From: Cellulomonas flavigena DSM 20109 | GTDB taxonomy: Bacteria > Actinomycetota > Actinomycetes > Actinomycetales > Cellulomonadaceae | DNA: 64,000 nucleotides | Assembly: GCF_000092865.1 (NCBI RefSeq) | Contig: NC_014151.1 | Coordinates: forward strand, 2,790,001 to 2,854,000 | Direction: 5' to 3' | Part shown: one piece after another, positions 56,690 to 64,000 of the stretch | How the letters are laid out: every line of letters begins with the position of its first letter | Position numbering within the stretch: position 1 is the stretch's first letter | Notes under the pieces: model-generated | Told to the model about the DNA's origin: nothing | Seen by the model: only the letters and a program-made list of their open reading frames with translations | The model's database searches: none | Made by a program: the position numbers and the translations under genes

Positions 56690-57871
56690 TCAGGCGGCGG
56701 CGTGCGCCAGGCGGGCGGCCTCGTCGGCGCCGCCGTCCATCGTGTCGGCGAGCGTCACCAGCGGGTGGCCGGCAGCCGCGAGGATCCGGCGGCCCTCGAC
56801 GACGTTGTTGCCGTCCAGGCGCACGACGAGCGGCTTGGACGCCTCGTCGCCGAGGATCTCGAGCGCCGCGACGATGCCGTTGGCGACGGCGTCGCACGCC
56901 GTGATGCCGCCGAAGACGTTGACGAACACGGACTTGACCTGCGGGTTCGTGAGGATGATGTCGAGACCCGCGGCCATGACCTCGGCCGACGCGCCGCCGC
57001 CGATGTCGAGGAAGTTGGCGGGCTTCACGCCGCCGTGCGCCTCACCGGCGTACGCGACGACGTCGAGCGTGCTCATGACGAGGCCCGCGCCGTTGCCGAT
57101 GATGCCGACCTCGCCGTCGAGCTTGACGTAGTTGAGGTCCTTCTCCTTGGCGCGCGCCTCGAGCGGGTCGGCCGCTGCCTTGTCCTCCAGGGCCGCGTGG
57201 TCCTCGTGGCGGAAGTCGGCGTTCGCGTCGAGCGTCACCTTGCCGTCGAGCGCGACGACGTCGCCCTCCTCGGTGAGCACGAGCGGGTTGACCTCGACGA
57301 GCGTCGCGTCCTCGTCCCGGTAGACGAGCCACAGCTTCTGCAGGACAGCGGCGACCTCGCCGGCGATCTCGGGCGCGAAGCCCGCGGCGGCGACGATCTC
57401 GTCGGCCTTCGCCTGGTCGATGCCCGTGCGCGGGTCGACCGCGACCTTGGCGAGCGCCTCCGGGCGCTCGACCGCGAGCTGCTCGATCTCCATGCCGCCC
57501 TCGACCGAGCACATCGCCAGGTAGCGACGCTCGGCGCGGTCCAGCAGCAGGGAGAAGTAGAACTCCTGGGCGATCCGCGCGCCGGCCGCGATCATCACGC
57601 GGTGGACGGTGTGCCCCTTGATGTCCATCCCGAGGATCTCTCCGGCCCTCTCGGCCGCCTCGTCGGCGGAGCGGGCGATCTTGACGCCGCCCGCCTTGCC
57701 GCGGCCACCCGTCTTCACCTGCGCCTTCACGACGACGACGCCGCCCTCGGCGGGGAGCAGCTGCTCGGCAGCTGCGCGCGCCTCCTCGGGCGTCGTGGCG
57801 ACGATGCCGCCGAGCACGGGCACGCCGTGCTTCTCGAAGATGTCACGTGCCTGGTACTCGAACAGGTCCAC
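56690..57871 (-). CDS. sucC: Succinyl-CoA synthetase beta subunit
   Basis: ATP-grasp subunit of succinate-CoA ligase. The 393-residue protein begins [19 protein letters not shown] and contains [23 protein letters not shown], the grasp-fold segment [45 protein letters not shown] and [12 protein letters not shown], with [10 protein letters not shown] near the interface. The GTG start at 57871 is weakly supported by AGAGGA 12 bases upstream. Transcription probably begins near a TACCAT -10 at 57940-57935, below a palindrome shared with icd. Confidence 0.97.
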   Translation of the reverse strand: MDLFEYQARDIFEKHGVPVLGGIVATTPEEARAAAEQLLPAEGGVVVVKAQVKTGGRGKAGGVKIARSADEAAERAGEILGMDIKGHTVHRVMIAAGARIAQEFYFSLLLDRAERRYLAMCSVEGGMEIEQLAVERPEALAKVAVDPRTGIDQAKADEIVAAAGFAPEIAGEVAAVLQKLWLVYRDEDATLVEVNPLVLTEEGDVVALDGKVTLDANADFRHEDHAALEDKAAADPLEARAKEKDLNYVKLDGEVGIIGNGAGLVMSTLDVVAYAGEAHGGVKPANFLDIGGGASAEVMAAGLDIILTNPQVKSVFVNVFGGITACDAVANGIVAALEILGDEASKPLVVRLDGNNVVEGRRILAAAGHPLVTLADTMDGGADEAARLAHAAA

Positions 57872-57934
57872 CTGGTCCGGTTTCCTCTCGTCGAGGTGCG
57901 TGCAGCGGCCCCGTGCGGCCGCATCGCCCGGTCG

Positions 57935-57974
57935 ATGGTATCGCCGGGACGGAGGTCCCTCGACATCGAGAGAC
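57935..57974 (-). promoter_or_regulatory. sucCD promoter with TCA-type palindrome
   Basis: Minus strand -10 TACCAT (57940-57935). GTCTCTCGATGTCGAG at 57974-57959 contains a perfect CTCGA-N2-TCGAG palindrome at the -35 position. It is 15/16 identical to the element at icd (47664-47679). Confidence 0.55.
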
Positions 57975-58024
57975 TGTGGCCGCGCTCACCCTGTGTCCGC
58001 CTGTCGCGCGGGATGCGGGACCCA

Positions 58025-58030
58025 CTACCG
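58025..58030 (+). promoter_or_regulatory. -10 of a leaderless promoter for the uridine-kinase-like gene
   Basis: TACCGT, 8 bases before the GTG start at 58039. No Shine-Dalgarno is present, as expected for a leaderless message. Confidence 0.45.
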
Positions 58031-58038
58031 TCCCGCAG

Positions 58039-58707
58039 GTGACCGACGAGCGCACACGGGTGCTGGAGCGTGTCGCGTCCGCCGTGCCCGACGCCGCGAC
58101 GCTGGGGCGACCGGTGCGCGTCGGCGTCGACGGCACCGACGGCGCGGGCAAGACGACGTTCGCCGACGAGCTCGCGGTGGTCCTGCGTGCCTCGGGCCGA
58201 GCCGTGCTGCGGGCGTCCGTCGACGGCTTCCACCACTCGCGCGAAGTCCGCTACCGGCGCGGACGCACGAGCCCGGAGGGGTTCTTCCGCGACTCCTACG
58301 ACCTCGACGCGCTGCGCACCGTCCTGCTCGACCCCCTCGGACCGGACCACGTCGGCCCGCGGCGGGTGCGCACGGCTGTGCACGACCACACGACCGACAC
58401 CGATCCTGGGACGCCGTGGCACGTCGTCGACGACGCGACCGTGCTCGTCCTCGACGGGATCTTCCTGCAGCGCGACGAGCTCAGGAGCGTGTGGGACCTG
58501 GCGGTGTGGCTCGAGGTGCCGTTCGCGCAGACGTACGCCCGCATGGCCGTGCGCGACGGCTGCCCGCCGGACCCGGACGACCCGGCGAACGCCAGGTATC
58601 GCGAGGGCCAGCGGCTCTACCTCGCCGCGTGCGCCCCGGCCGCCCGCGCGGACGTCGTCGTGGACAACTCCGACCTCGCCGCCCCGCGCCTCCTGCGCGC
58701 CCCCTGA
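58039..58707 (+). CDS. Uridine-kinase-like P-loop NTPase
   Basis: A 222-residue nucleoside-kinase-fold protein. Walker A is GVDGTDGAGKTTFADEL (about residues 30-46). The segment RASVDGFHHSREVRYRRGR is the uridine/phosphoribulokinase-type substrate motif (DGFH). VLVLDGIFLQRDEL provides the acidic strand, then FAQTYARMAVRDG. This group is annotated as uridine kinase in actinobacteria but lacks several canonical Udk residues, so the true substrate is uncertain. It is divergent from sucC and convergent with the helicase gene. Confidence 0.82.
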   Translation: MTDERTRVLERVASAVPDAATLGRPVRVGVDGTDGAGKTTFADELAVVLRASGRAVLRASVDGFHHSREVRYRRGRTSPEGFFRDSYDLDALRTVLLDPLGPDHVGPRRVRTAVHDHTTDTDPGTPWHVVDDATVLVLDGIFLQRDELRSVWDLAVWLEVPFAQTYARMAVRDGCPPDPDDPANARYREGQRLYLAACAPAARADVVVDNSDLAAPRLLRAP

Positions 58708-58739
58708 GCGCGGGCTGGTGGTGCGCGTGCGGCCTGCGG

Positions 58740-61316
58740 TCAGAGCTTGGTGACCGGGGAGTACCGCAGCAGCAACCGCTTCTCGCCGTTGGTCCCGAAG
58801 TCGATCTTGGCGACGGCGTTCTGCCCGGCGCCCTCGAGCGCGACCACCGTGCCGAGCCCGTAGGCGTCGTGGGTCACCTTGTCGCCGACCGACAGGTCCG
58901 GGACGTCCCCGCGCGGGGTCGCCGAGCCGAACGACGCGCCGGTGCGGGGAAGCGGCTCGCGCTTCTCGCGCGTCACGGGACCGCTGCTCGACCCCGATCC
59001 GCCGCGCTCGCCCCACGACGAGCCCGAGCGCCCGCCCCCGGAGCCGAACCCCGAGCCCCAGCTGCCGCGAAGCCGCGAGGTCGAGGACTCCCGGCGCCGC
59101 CAGTCGACGAGCTCGTCGGGGATGTCGTCGAGGAACCGGCTGGGCGGGAACTCGTTGGGCACGCCCCACGCGGTGCGCACCGCGGCGCGTGACACGTACA
59201 GGCGCTGCCGAGCGCGCGTCAGCCCGACGTACGCCAGGCGGCGCTCCTCGGCCAGCTGGTCGGGGTCGGCGAGCGAGCGCATGTGCGGGAACGTCCCGTC
59301 CTCCATGCCGGTGAGGAAGACGACGGGGAACTCGAGGCCCTTGGCGGTGTGCAGCGTCATGAGCGTGACGACGCCGGCGTCGCGAGCAGCGGCGACGGTC
59401 GCCTCGTCGTCGGCGCCGTCGGGGACGGGGATCTGGTCGGAGTCCGCGACGAGCGACACGCGCTCGAGGAAGTCGGTGAGGTCGCCCTCGGGGTCGGACT
59501 CCTCGAACTCGGCGGCGACCGCGTGCAGCTCGGCGAGGTTGTCGACGCGCGAGCCGTCCTGCGGGTCGTCGCTGCTGCGCAGCGTCGCGAGGTAGCCGCT
59601 GCGGTCGAGCGCGGCGCCCAGCACCTGGGCGGGGCCGGCGCCGGACACGGCGAGGTCGCGCAGCTCGTCGAGCATGGACGCGAACGCCCGCAGCCCGGTC
59701 AGCGCGCGCGAGCCCAGGCCGGGCACCTCGTCGAGGCGCGCCAGCGCGGCGCCGAACGAGACCCGCTCCCGCTCGGCGAACGCGGCGACCATCGCCTCGG
59801 ACCGCTCCCCCAGGCCGCGCTTGGGCTCGTTGAGGATGCGACGCGTGCTGACGTCGTCGTCAGGGTTGGCCACGGCGCGCAGGTAGGCGATCGCGTCCTT
59901 GATCTCCTTGCGCTCGTAGAAGCGCGTGCCGCCGACGACCTTGTACGGCAGGCCGACGCGGACCAGCACCTCCTCCAGCGCGCGGGACTGCGCGTTGGCG
60001 CGGTAGAAGACCGCGACGTCACCGGGGCGCACGGACTCGCTGTCGCCGAGCCGGTCGATCTCCTCCGCGACGAACCGCGCCTCCTCGTGCTCGGTGTCGG
60101 CGACGTACGCGACGATCTGCGGGCCCGCGCCCGAGTCCGTCCACAGCCGCTTGGCCTGCCGGCCCGAGTTCTTGCTGATGACCGCGTTGGCGGCCGAGAG
60201 GATCGTCTGCGTGGAGCGGTAGTTCTGCTCGAGCAGGATCGTCGTGGCGTCCGGGTAGTCCTCCTCGAACTCCATGATGTTGCGGATCGAGGCGCCGCGG
60301 AACGCGTAGATGGACTGGTCGGCGTCGCCGACGACCGTGAGCTCGCCGCGGCCCACGCCGCCCTCGGTCGCCTCGCCGACGCCCGCGAGCTCGCGCACCA
60401 GGACGTACTGCGCGTGGTTGGTGTCCTGGTACTCGTCCACCAGGACGTGCCGGAACCGCCGCCGGTAGTGCTCGGCGACCTGCGGGAACGCCTGCAGCAG
60501 GTGCACGGTGCGCATGATGAGGTCGTCGAAGTCGAGCGCGTTGGCCTGCTGCAGCCGCTGCTGGTAGCGCGTGTAGACCTGCGCGAGCACGGTGTCGAAC
60601 TCGTCGGACCTGCCGCCGCCGTTGCTCGCGGCGAACGCGTCGGGGTCGACGAGCTCGTCCTTGAGGGCCGAGATCTTGTGGCCCAGCGCCTTGGCCGGGT
60701 AGCGCTTCGGGTCGAGCTCCAGCTCGCGCGCGACGAGCGTGAGCAGTCGCTGGGAGTCGGCCTGGTCGTAGATCGAGAAGCTCGTGCGCAGGCCCAGCGT
60801 CGCGGCCTCGCGCCGCAGGATCCGCACGCACGCCGAGTGGAACGTCGACACCCACATGCGCTGCGCCGACGGGCCGACGAGCTGCTCGACGCGCTCGCGC
60901 ATCTCCGCGGCGGCCTTGTTGGTGAACGTGATCGCGAGGATCTCGCCGGCGCGGGCGCGGTGCGTGGCGAGCAGGTGCGCGATGCGGTGCGTGAGCACGC
61001 GCGTCTTGCCCGAGCCGGCGCCGGCGACGATGAGCAGCGGCCCGCCCGCGTGCAGCACGGCGGCCCGCTGCTGGGGGTTGAGCCCGTCGAGCAGGGCGGC
61101 GGCGCGCTTCTCGTCCGCCGCCGCGGCCCGCCGGGCGATCTCGCCCCTCGCGTGGTCGGCGGCCGCGGCGTCGACGTCGTCGTCGCGCGGCGGGACGACC
61201 AGCGGCAGGCCGGAGGACTCCCCGGCGTGCGAGCGCGCGACAGCGGCGCGCGCGTCGGGCGCCTTGGCGGGGCGTGCACCGGGGACGGGCAGGGCGAGGC
61301 TCTCGAACAGCGTCAT
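58740..61316 (-). CDS. pcrA: ATP-dependent 3'-5' DNA helicase (UvrD/PcrA type)
   Basis: An 858-residue superfamily 1 helicase for excision repair and replication restart. Motifs in order: LNPQQRAAVLHAGGPLLIVAG (Q motif), AGSGKTRVLTHRIAHL (Walker A), AITFTNKAAAEMRERV, VDEYQDTNHAQY (Walker B, QxxR follows), VGDADQSIYAFRGAS, LEQNYRST, MTLHTAKGLEFPVVFLTGMEDG and YVGLTRARQRLYVSRA. An extension of about 75 residues precedes the helicase core, and a Ser/Gly/Arg-rich linker leads to a C-terminal Tudor-like domain (GDKVTHDAYGLGTVVAL). The leaderless ATG at 61316 follows -10 TAGGCT. Confidence 0.96.
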   Translation of the reverse strand: MTLFESLALPVPGARPAKAPDARAAVARSHAGESSGLPLVVPPRDDDVDAAAADHARGEIARRAAAADEKRAAALLDGLNPQQRAAVLHAGGPLLIVAGAGSGKTRVLTHRIAHLLATHRARAGEILAITFTNKAAAEMRERVEQLVGPSAQRMWVSTFHSACVRILRREAATLGLRTSFSIYDQADSQRLLTLVARELELDPKRYPAKALGHKISALKDELVDPDAFAASNGGGRSDEFDTVLAQVYTRYQQRLQQANALDFDDLIMRTVHLLQAFPQVAEHYRRRFRHVLVDEYQDTNHAQYVLVRELAGVGEATEGGVGRGELTVVGDADQSIYAFRGASIRNIMEFEEDYPDATTILLEQNYRSTQTILSAANAVISKNSGRQAKRLWTDSGAGPQIVAYVADTEHEEARFVAEEIDRLGDSESVRPGDVAVFYRANAQSRALEEVLVRVGLPYKVVGGTRFYERKEIKDAIAYLRAVANPDDDVSTRRILNEPKRGLGERSEAMVAAFAERERVSFGAALARLDEVPGLGSRALTGLRAFASMLDELRDLAVSGAGPAQVLGAALDRSGYLATLRSSDDPQDGSRVDNLAELHAVAAEFEESDPEGDLTDFLERVSLVADSDQIPVPDGADDEATVAAARDAGVVTLMTLHTAKGLEFPVVFLTGMEDGTFPHMRSLADPDQLAEERRLAYVGLTRARQRLYVSRAAVRTAWGVPNEFPPSRFLDDIPDELVDWRRRESSTSRLRGSWGSGFGSGGGRSGSSWGERGGSGSSSGPVTREKREPLPRTGASFGSATPRGDVPDLSVGDKVTHDAYGLGTVVALEGAGQNAVAKIDFGTNGEKRLLLRYSPVTKL

Positions 61317-61355
61317 GGCACCGCCCAGCCTAGGCGCCACCACCGACATCGCGGC

Positions 61356-61850
61356 TCAGCGGGCGACGAGCGCGACGACCCACACGCCCACGACGAGCAT
61401 CGCCGCGGCGAGCTCGACGAGGATGGTCAGGCCCGTGGCCTGCAGCGCACGCACCGTCGCCTGCCATGCGGGGCGCAGCTCACGGGCCCGCAGCCACTCG
61501 ACGAGCAGCACGGCGCCGACGAAGAACAGCGGCAGCCCGACGACGGGCACGACGAAGAACCCGACGATCCCCGCGACGCCGCCCCACACGAGCGTGCTGT
61601 TGCGCACGCCGGAACGTTGCAGGTGCCGCCCTGCGACGAGGTACTTCACGACCTGCCCCGCAACGGTCAGCAGGACGGCCAGCACGGTGACCACCCACCC
61701 GGCGCCCGTGCCCTGGAGCCCGCCCCACACCGCGACCGCACCGCCCACGAGGAACGCGCCGGGCAGCACCTGCACGACGACGCCGACCAGCCCGACGACC
61801 ACGAGCAGGGTCACCAGCAGGTCGAGCTCGCCGGCCCAGTCGATCGTCAC
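61356..61850 (-). CDS. DUF456-family membrane protein
   Basis: A 164-residue protein with four to five helices. The family core is visible as VLPGAFLVGGAVAVWGGLQG, then TVAGQVVKYLVAGRHLQRSGV, GGVAGIVGFFVVPVVGLPLFF and a C-terminal helix starting TGLTILVELAAAMLVVGVW. DUF456 proteins have no established function. The GTG start follows -10 TAGCGT (61862-61857) by 6 bases, so it is leaderless. It may be cotranscribed with pcrA downstream (39 bases), though pcrA has its own -10. Confidence 0.85.
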   Translation of the reverse strand: MTIDWAGELDLLVTLLVVVGLVGVVVQVLPGAFLVGGAVAVWGGLQGTGAGWVVTVLAVLLTVAGQVVKYLVAGRHLQRSGVRNSTLVWGGVAGIVGFFVVPVVGLPLFFVGAVLLVEWLRARELRPAWQATVRALQATGLTILVELAAAMLVVGVWVVALVAR

Positions 61851-61886
61851 GGGGGTGACGCTAGCGACGCCACGCCCCCCGCGCCC

Positions 61887-62013
61887 ACCGGAACCTCACT
61901 CACCGGACGGACACGGTGACGGTGAGCCGGGTTCCGCTCGGTGGGACCGGAACGCGCGAGCGGAACCCGGCTCACCGTTCGCGGTCGCGGACGGTGAGCG
62001 GTGTTCCGCTCGG
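61887..62013. repeat. Cluster of REP-like palindromic repeats
   Basis: Three to four copies of a roughly 22-base unit of type CGGTGAGNNRGGTTCCGSTSG. One copy is at 61887-61906 (minus orientation). Two form a 22-bp perfect inverted repeat at 61919-61940 and 61957-61978. One is at 61991-62013. The family is also present at 12172-12194. It lies between the DUF456 promoter and the end of the next gene, so the large hairpin may also terminate that transcript. Confidence 0.75.
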
Positions 62014-62035
62014 CGCGGCGGGTGCGGGTCTCAGG

Positions 62036-62365
62036 TCACCAGAGGATGGCGAGGGCGACGTTGAGGGCGACGAGGCCCGCGATGCCGCCGAGGTAGCCGG
62101 TCGTCACCTTCTCCGGGCGCCGACGGCCGAGGACGACGAGGACCGTCACGACGACCGCGACGAGGAGCTTGACGGTGACCTTCACGTGGTTCGCGTCGGA
62201 GCCGAGCAGGCCCGTGAGCACGATGCCCGTGACGAGTGCGGTGAGGATGCCGTGGAACGCGCCGTCGGTGAGCTTGCTGCTCTTCATGCCGGCCAGGGCC
62301 CCGCCGAAGACCATGGCCCAGCCGAGCAGGTGGAGGACGAGGAAGATGCCGTGAACGATGTCCAT
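62036..62365 (-). CDS. Small four-helix membrane protein of unknown function
   Basis: A 109-residue membrane protein: IVHGIFLVLHLLGWAMVFGGALAG, then GAFHGILTALVTGIVLTGLLG, HVKVTVKLLVAVVVTVLVVLG, and LGGIAGLVALNVALAIL. Conserved-looking His and Gly residues in the first helix resemble small CopD/DUF2269-like membrane proteins, but no family is assigned. The ATG at 62365 is preferred over an adjacent GTG (62368) because the -10 TAGCAT (62377-62372) then gives a leaderless start with a 6-base gap. Confidence 0.75.
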   Translation of the reverse strand: MDIVHGIFLVLHLLGWAMVFGGALAGMKSSKLTDGAFHGILTALVTGIVLTGLLGSDANHVKVTVKLLVAVVVTVLVVLGRRRPEKVTTGYLGGIAGLVALNVALAILW

Positions 62366-62522
62366 CACCGCATGCTAGGGGACCTGACGCGACGTCATCT
62401 CGTGGGGCGTGTCGTGCACTCGTGAAGATCGTCACATGAGGGTCGGGCGCATCGGGCGGAGTCCAGGCACACCGCGTCGACCGCTACGCTCGCGGCGTCC
62501 GCCCGAGGCGAGGAGGTCGCGG

Positions 62523-63146
62523 ATGACCCGGCACCAGGACGCACCCCGTGGTGCGCTCGACGTCCCCGCGCTCGTCGCCCGCGCCCGCGCCGCGGCGGGC
62601 CCCGACGGGCGGGCGGCCGTCGGCAGCATCGCCGACTGGGAGACGTTCCCGTTCGAGCGCGACGGTCTGCGGCTGCGACCACTCGACGACCCGACCGTCC
62701 CCGAGCCCGCACGGGAGGACGAGGACGCGGCCACGTGCTCGCGGTGCGCCGCCCCCGACGACCGTTACGTGTGGACCGACGCGACGTGGCGGCTCAGCGC
62801 ACGCGGGCCCGTGAGCCTCCCGACGCTCATCCTCGGCCCCCGCGCGCACGTCGACCTGGGCGACCTCGACGACGAGCTCGCCGGCGAGCTCGGCCGCATG
62901 GTCGTGCGCGTCGAGCGCGCACTGGCGGCCGTCCCGGGGGTCGGGCGCGTGCACGTGCACCGGTGGGGCGACGGCAACGGGCACCTGCACCTGTTCTTCT
63001 TCGCGCGCCCCGACGGGATGACGCAGCTGCGCGGGCTCGTCATGCCCCTGTGGGCGCACCACCTGCCGGCGATCCCCGACGACGAGTGGGACGCGATCGT
63101 CGCGTCGGTCGTCGCGTCGCTGGACGCGTCGGCCCCGAGCGTCTGA
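62523..63146 (+). CDS. HIT-like protein
   Basis: A 207-residue soluble protein. The first 95 residues contain a possible metal-binding CSRCAAPDD pair. The second half resembles the HIT fold: SLPTLILGPRAHVDLGDLDDE, then VGRVHVHRWGDGNGHLHLFFFARPDGM. In that segment HVH and HLHLFF look like a HIT-type His cluster but not a clean HxHxHxx triad. The reaction is therefore uncertain (nucleotide hydrolase or transferase family). AGGAGG lies 6 bases before the ATG and a TACGCT -10 at 62484-62489. It stands alone on the plus strand. Confidence 0.7.
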   Translation: MTRHQDAPRGALDVPALVARARAAAGPDGRAAVGSIADWETFPFERDGLRLRPLDDPTVPEPAREDEDAATCSRCAAPDDRYVWTDATWRLSARGPVSLPTLILGPRAHVDLGDLDDELAGELGRMVVRVERALAAVPGVGRVHVHRWGDGNGHLHLFFFARPDGMTQLRGLVMPLWAHHLPAIPDDEWDAIVASVVASLDASAPSV

Positions 63147-63179
63147 CGGCCCGCGCCCGGGCGGTCCGGCCTCACCGCG

Positions 63180-63833
63180 TCACAGCAGGCGGCGCGCCGC
63201 CGCCCACCGGGTCAGCTCGTTGCGGTTCGACAGCTGCAGCTTGCGCAGCACCGCGGACACGTGCGTCTCGACGGTCTTGATCGAGATGAACAGCTCACCG
63301 GCGACCTCGCGGTACGTGAAGCCGCGCGCGATGAGCCGCATGACCTCGCGCTCACGCGCCGACAGGCGGTCGAGCTCGTCGTCGCCCGTCGCGACGTCGC
63401 CCGCGGCCGCGCCGAACGCGTCGAGGACGAACCCCGCCAGGCGCGGCGAGAACACGGCGTCACCACCGGCCACGCGCACCACGGCGTCGGACAGCGCCGT
63501 GGGGTCGATCGCCTTGGTGACGTAGCCGCGCGCCCCCACGCGGATCACCGCCACCACGTCCTCGGCCGCGTCGGAGACCGACAGCGCGAGGAACCGCGTG
63601 CTCGGCACGTCGACGCACCGACGCACCACCTCCGCCCCGCCGCCGCCGTCGCCACCGGGCAGGTGGACGTCGAGCAGCACGACGGGCGGCTGCAGGTCGT
63701 GGACGACCTGCACGGCCTCGTCGACGCCCGCCGCCTCCCCCACCACGCGCATGCGCGCGTCGAGGGACGCCTTCACGCCCGCACGGAACATGTGGTGGTC
63801 GTCGACCAGCACCACGTCGACCGGTTCGCTCAC
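63180..63833 (-). CDS. LuxR/NarL-type two-component response regulator
   Basis: A 217-residue regulator. The receiver domain has VDVVLVDDHHMFRAGVKASL (acidic pair), VVLLDVHLPGGDGG (phospho-Asp), LALSVSD and GARGYVTKAIDP (conserved Lys). A linker of about 25 residues leads to the LuxR helix-turn-helix LSAREREVMRLIARGFTYRE with VAGELFISIKTVETHVSAVLRKL. It starts at a GTG that overlaps the stop of the histidine kinase gene (GTGA), so the pair is cotranscribed. The signal and target genes are not evident. Confidence 0.94.
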   Translation of the reverse strand: MSEPVDVVLVDDHHMFRAGVKASLDARMRVVGEAAGVDEAVQVVHDLQPPVVLLDVHLPGGDGGGGAEVVRRCVDVPSTRFLALSVSDAAEDVVAVIRVGARGYVTKAIDPTALSDAVVRVAGGDAVFSPRLAGFVLDAFGAAAGDVATGDDELDRLSAREREVMRLIARGFTYREVAGELFISIKTVETHVSAVLRKLQLSNRNELTRWAAARRLL

Positions 63834-64000
63834 GCGTCGCGCTCCTCGTCCTCGTCCACACCCTGCCCGGACCCGCCGCCACCGACGGGCATGCACAGGT
63901 GCACCTCGGTGCCCCGCTCGGGGCTGCTCGTCACACGTGCGGTGCCGCCGCGGCGCCGCACGCGTCCCATGATCGACTCCCGCACCCCGAAGCGGTCGGG
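63830..64000 (-). CDS. Sensor histidine kinase, C-terminal end (cut by window end)
   Basis: The last 56 codons of a kinase open to the window edge. RFGVRESIMGRVRRRGGTAR and VTSSPERGTEVHLCMPV match the end of the HATPase_c domain in NarL-partner kinases (usual pattern 'GhGLxxMxeRvxxxGGxxxvxSxpGxGTxVxxxxP', here with GVRESI as in the actinobacterial PspC/DesK-like group). A Gly-rich and acidic tail follows. It is coupled to the response regulator by a 4-base overlap. Confidence 0.85.
   Translation of the reverse strand, partial: PDRFGVRESIMGRVRRRGGTARVTSSPERGTEVHLCMPVGGGGSGQGVDEDEERDA

Noticed and set aside
59283..61919. Plus-strand frame of about 880 codons opposite pcrA
   Set aside because: Antisense to a helicase with all motifs; the product is low-complexity Arg/Asp/Val.

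Overview
The window is very GC-rich (G/C at most third codon positions) with densely packed genes, GTG starts, 4-base ATGA/GTGA overlaps and many leaderless promoters. Together with a secreted CBM2-linked esterase, a large amylopullulanase, multiple-monosaccharide ABC importers and DUF3017/DUF6350 neighbours, this points to a saprophytic actinobacterium of the Micrococcales, most likely Cellulomonas or a close relative. That assignment is inference from gene content, not from a marker gene. I see no rRNA, tRNA, CRISPR array, insertion sequence or prophage.

Layout. 1-2661: end of a DeoR-type regulator, then galT and galK (Leloir galactose catabolism). 2780-10637: two MacAB-like export cassettes (adaptor, ATPase, FtsX-type permease) flanking a lipoprotein gene. 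10699-14461: xthA, a PhnB-like VOC protein, and the glyA-folD one-carbon operon behind a ZTP riboswitch. 14635-18269: a decayed EamA transporter fragment, then two tandem pairs of a SigE-family sigma factor and a single-pass membrane protein. 18335-22053: GNAT, purU, a CE1 esterase with CBM2, and a small membrane protein. 22231-34801: two tandem copies of the same five-gene cassette (sugar-binding lipoprotein, dual-ABC ATPase, permease, ROK regulator, orphan single-ABC ATPase). 35081-41008: a 1,975-residue secreted amylopullulanase. 41281-47620: mdh, a five-gene translationally coupled operon that looks like a polymorphic toxin/immunity locus, and icd. 47863-57871: aquaporin, DUF3017, a ferredoxin-reductase-like flavoprotein, purH (second ZTP riboswitch), purN, DUF6350, sucD and sucC. 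58039-64000: uridine-kinase-like protein, PcrA/UvrD helicase, DUF456, small membrane protein, HIT-like protein and a LuxR-type two-component pair cut by the window edge.

How the genes work together. Extracellular starch and plant polymers are attacked by the amylopullulanase and the CBM2 esterase. The released sugars probably enter through the two GguAB/ChvE-like importers under ROK control, and galactose is handled by GalKT. One-carbon and purine metabolism is spread over glyA-folD, purU, purN and purH, and two of these transcripts carry ZTP riboswitches that sense purine/folate stress. TCA enzymes (mdh, icd, sucCD) are scattered, but icd and sucCD share a near-identical 16-base palindromic element.

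Most novel-looking content: the compact toxin/immunity operon with its two multi-pass membrane proteins (42369-46315); the duplicated importer cassettes, each with an extra ATPase; the duplicated sigma/membrane-protein pairs sharing one promoter architecture; the unusual expression platforms of the two ZTP riboswitches; and a REP-like intergenic palindrome family.
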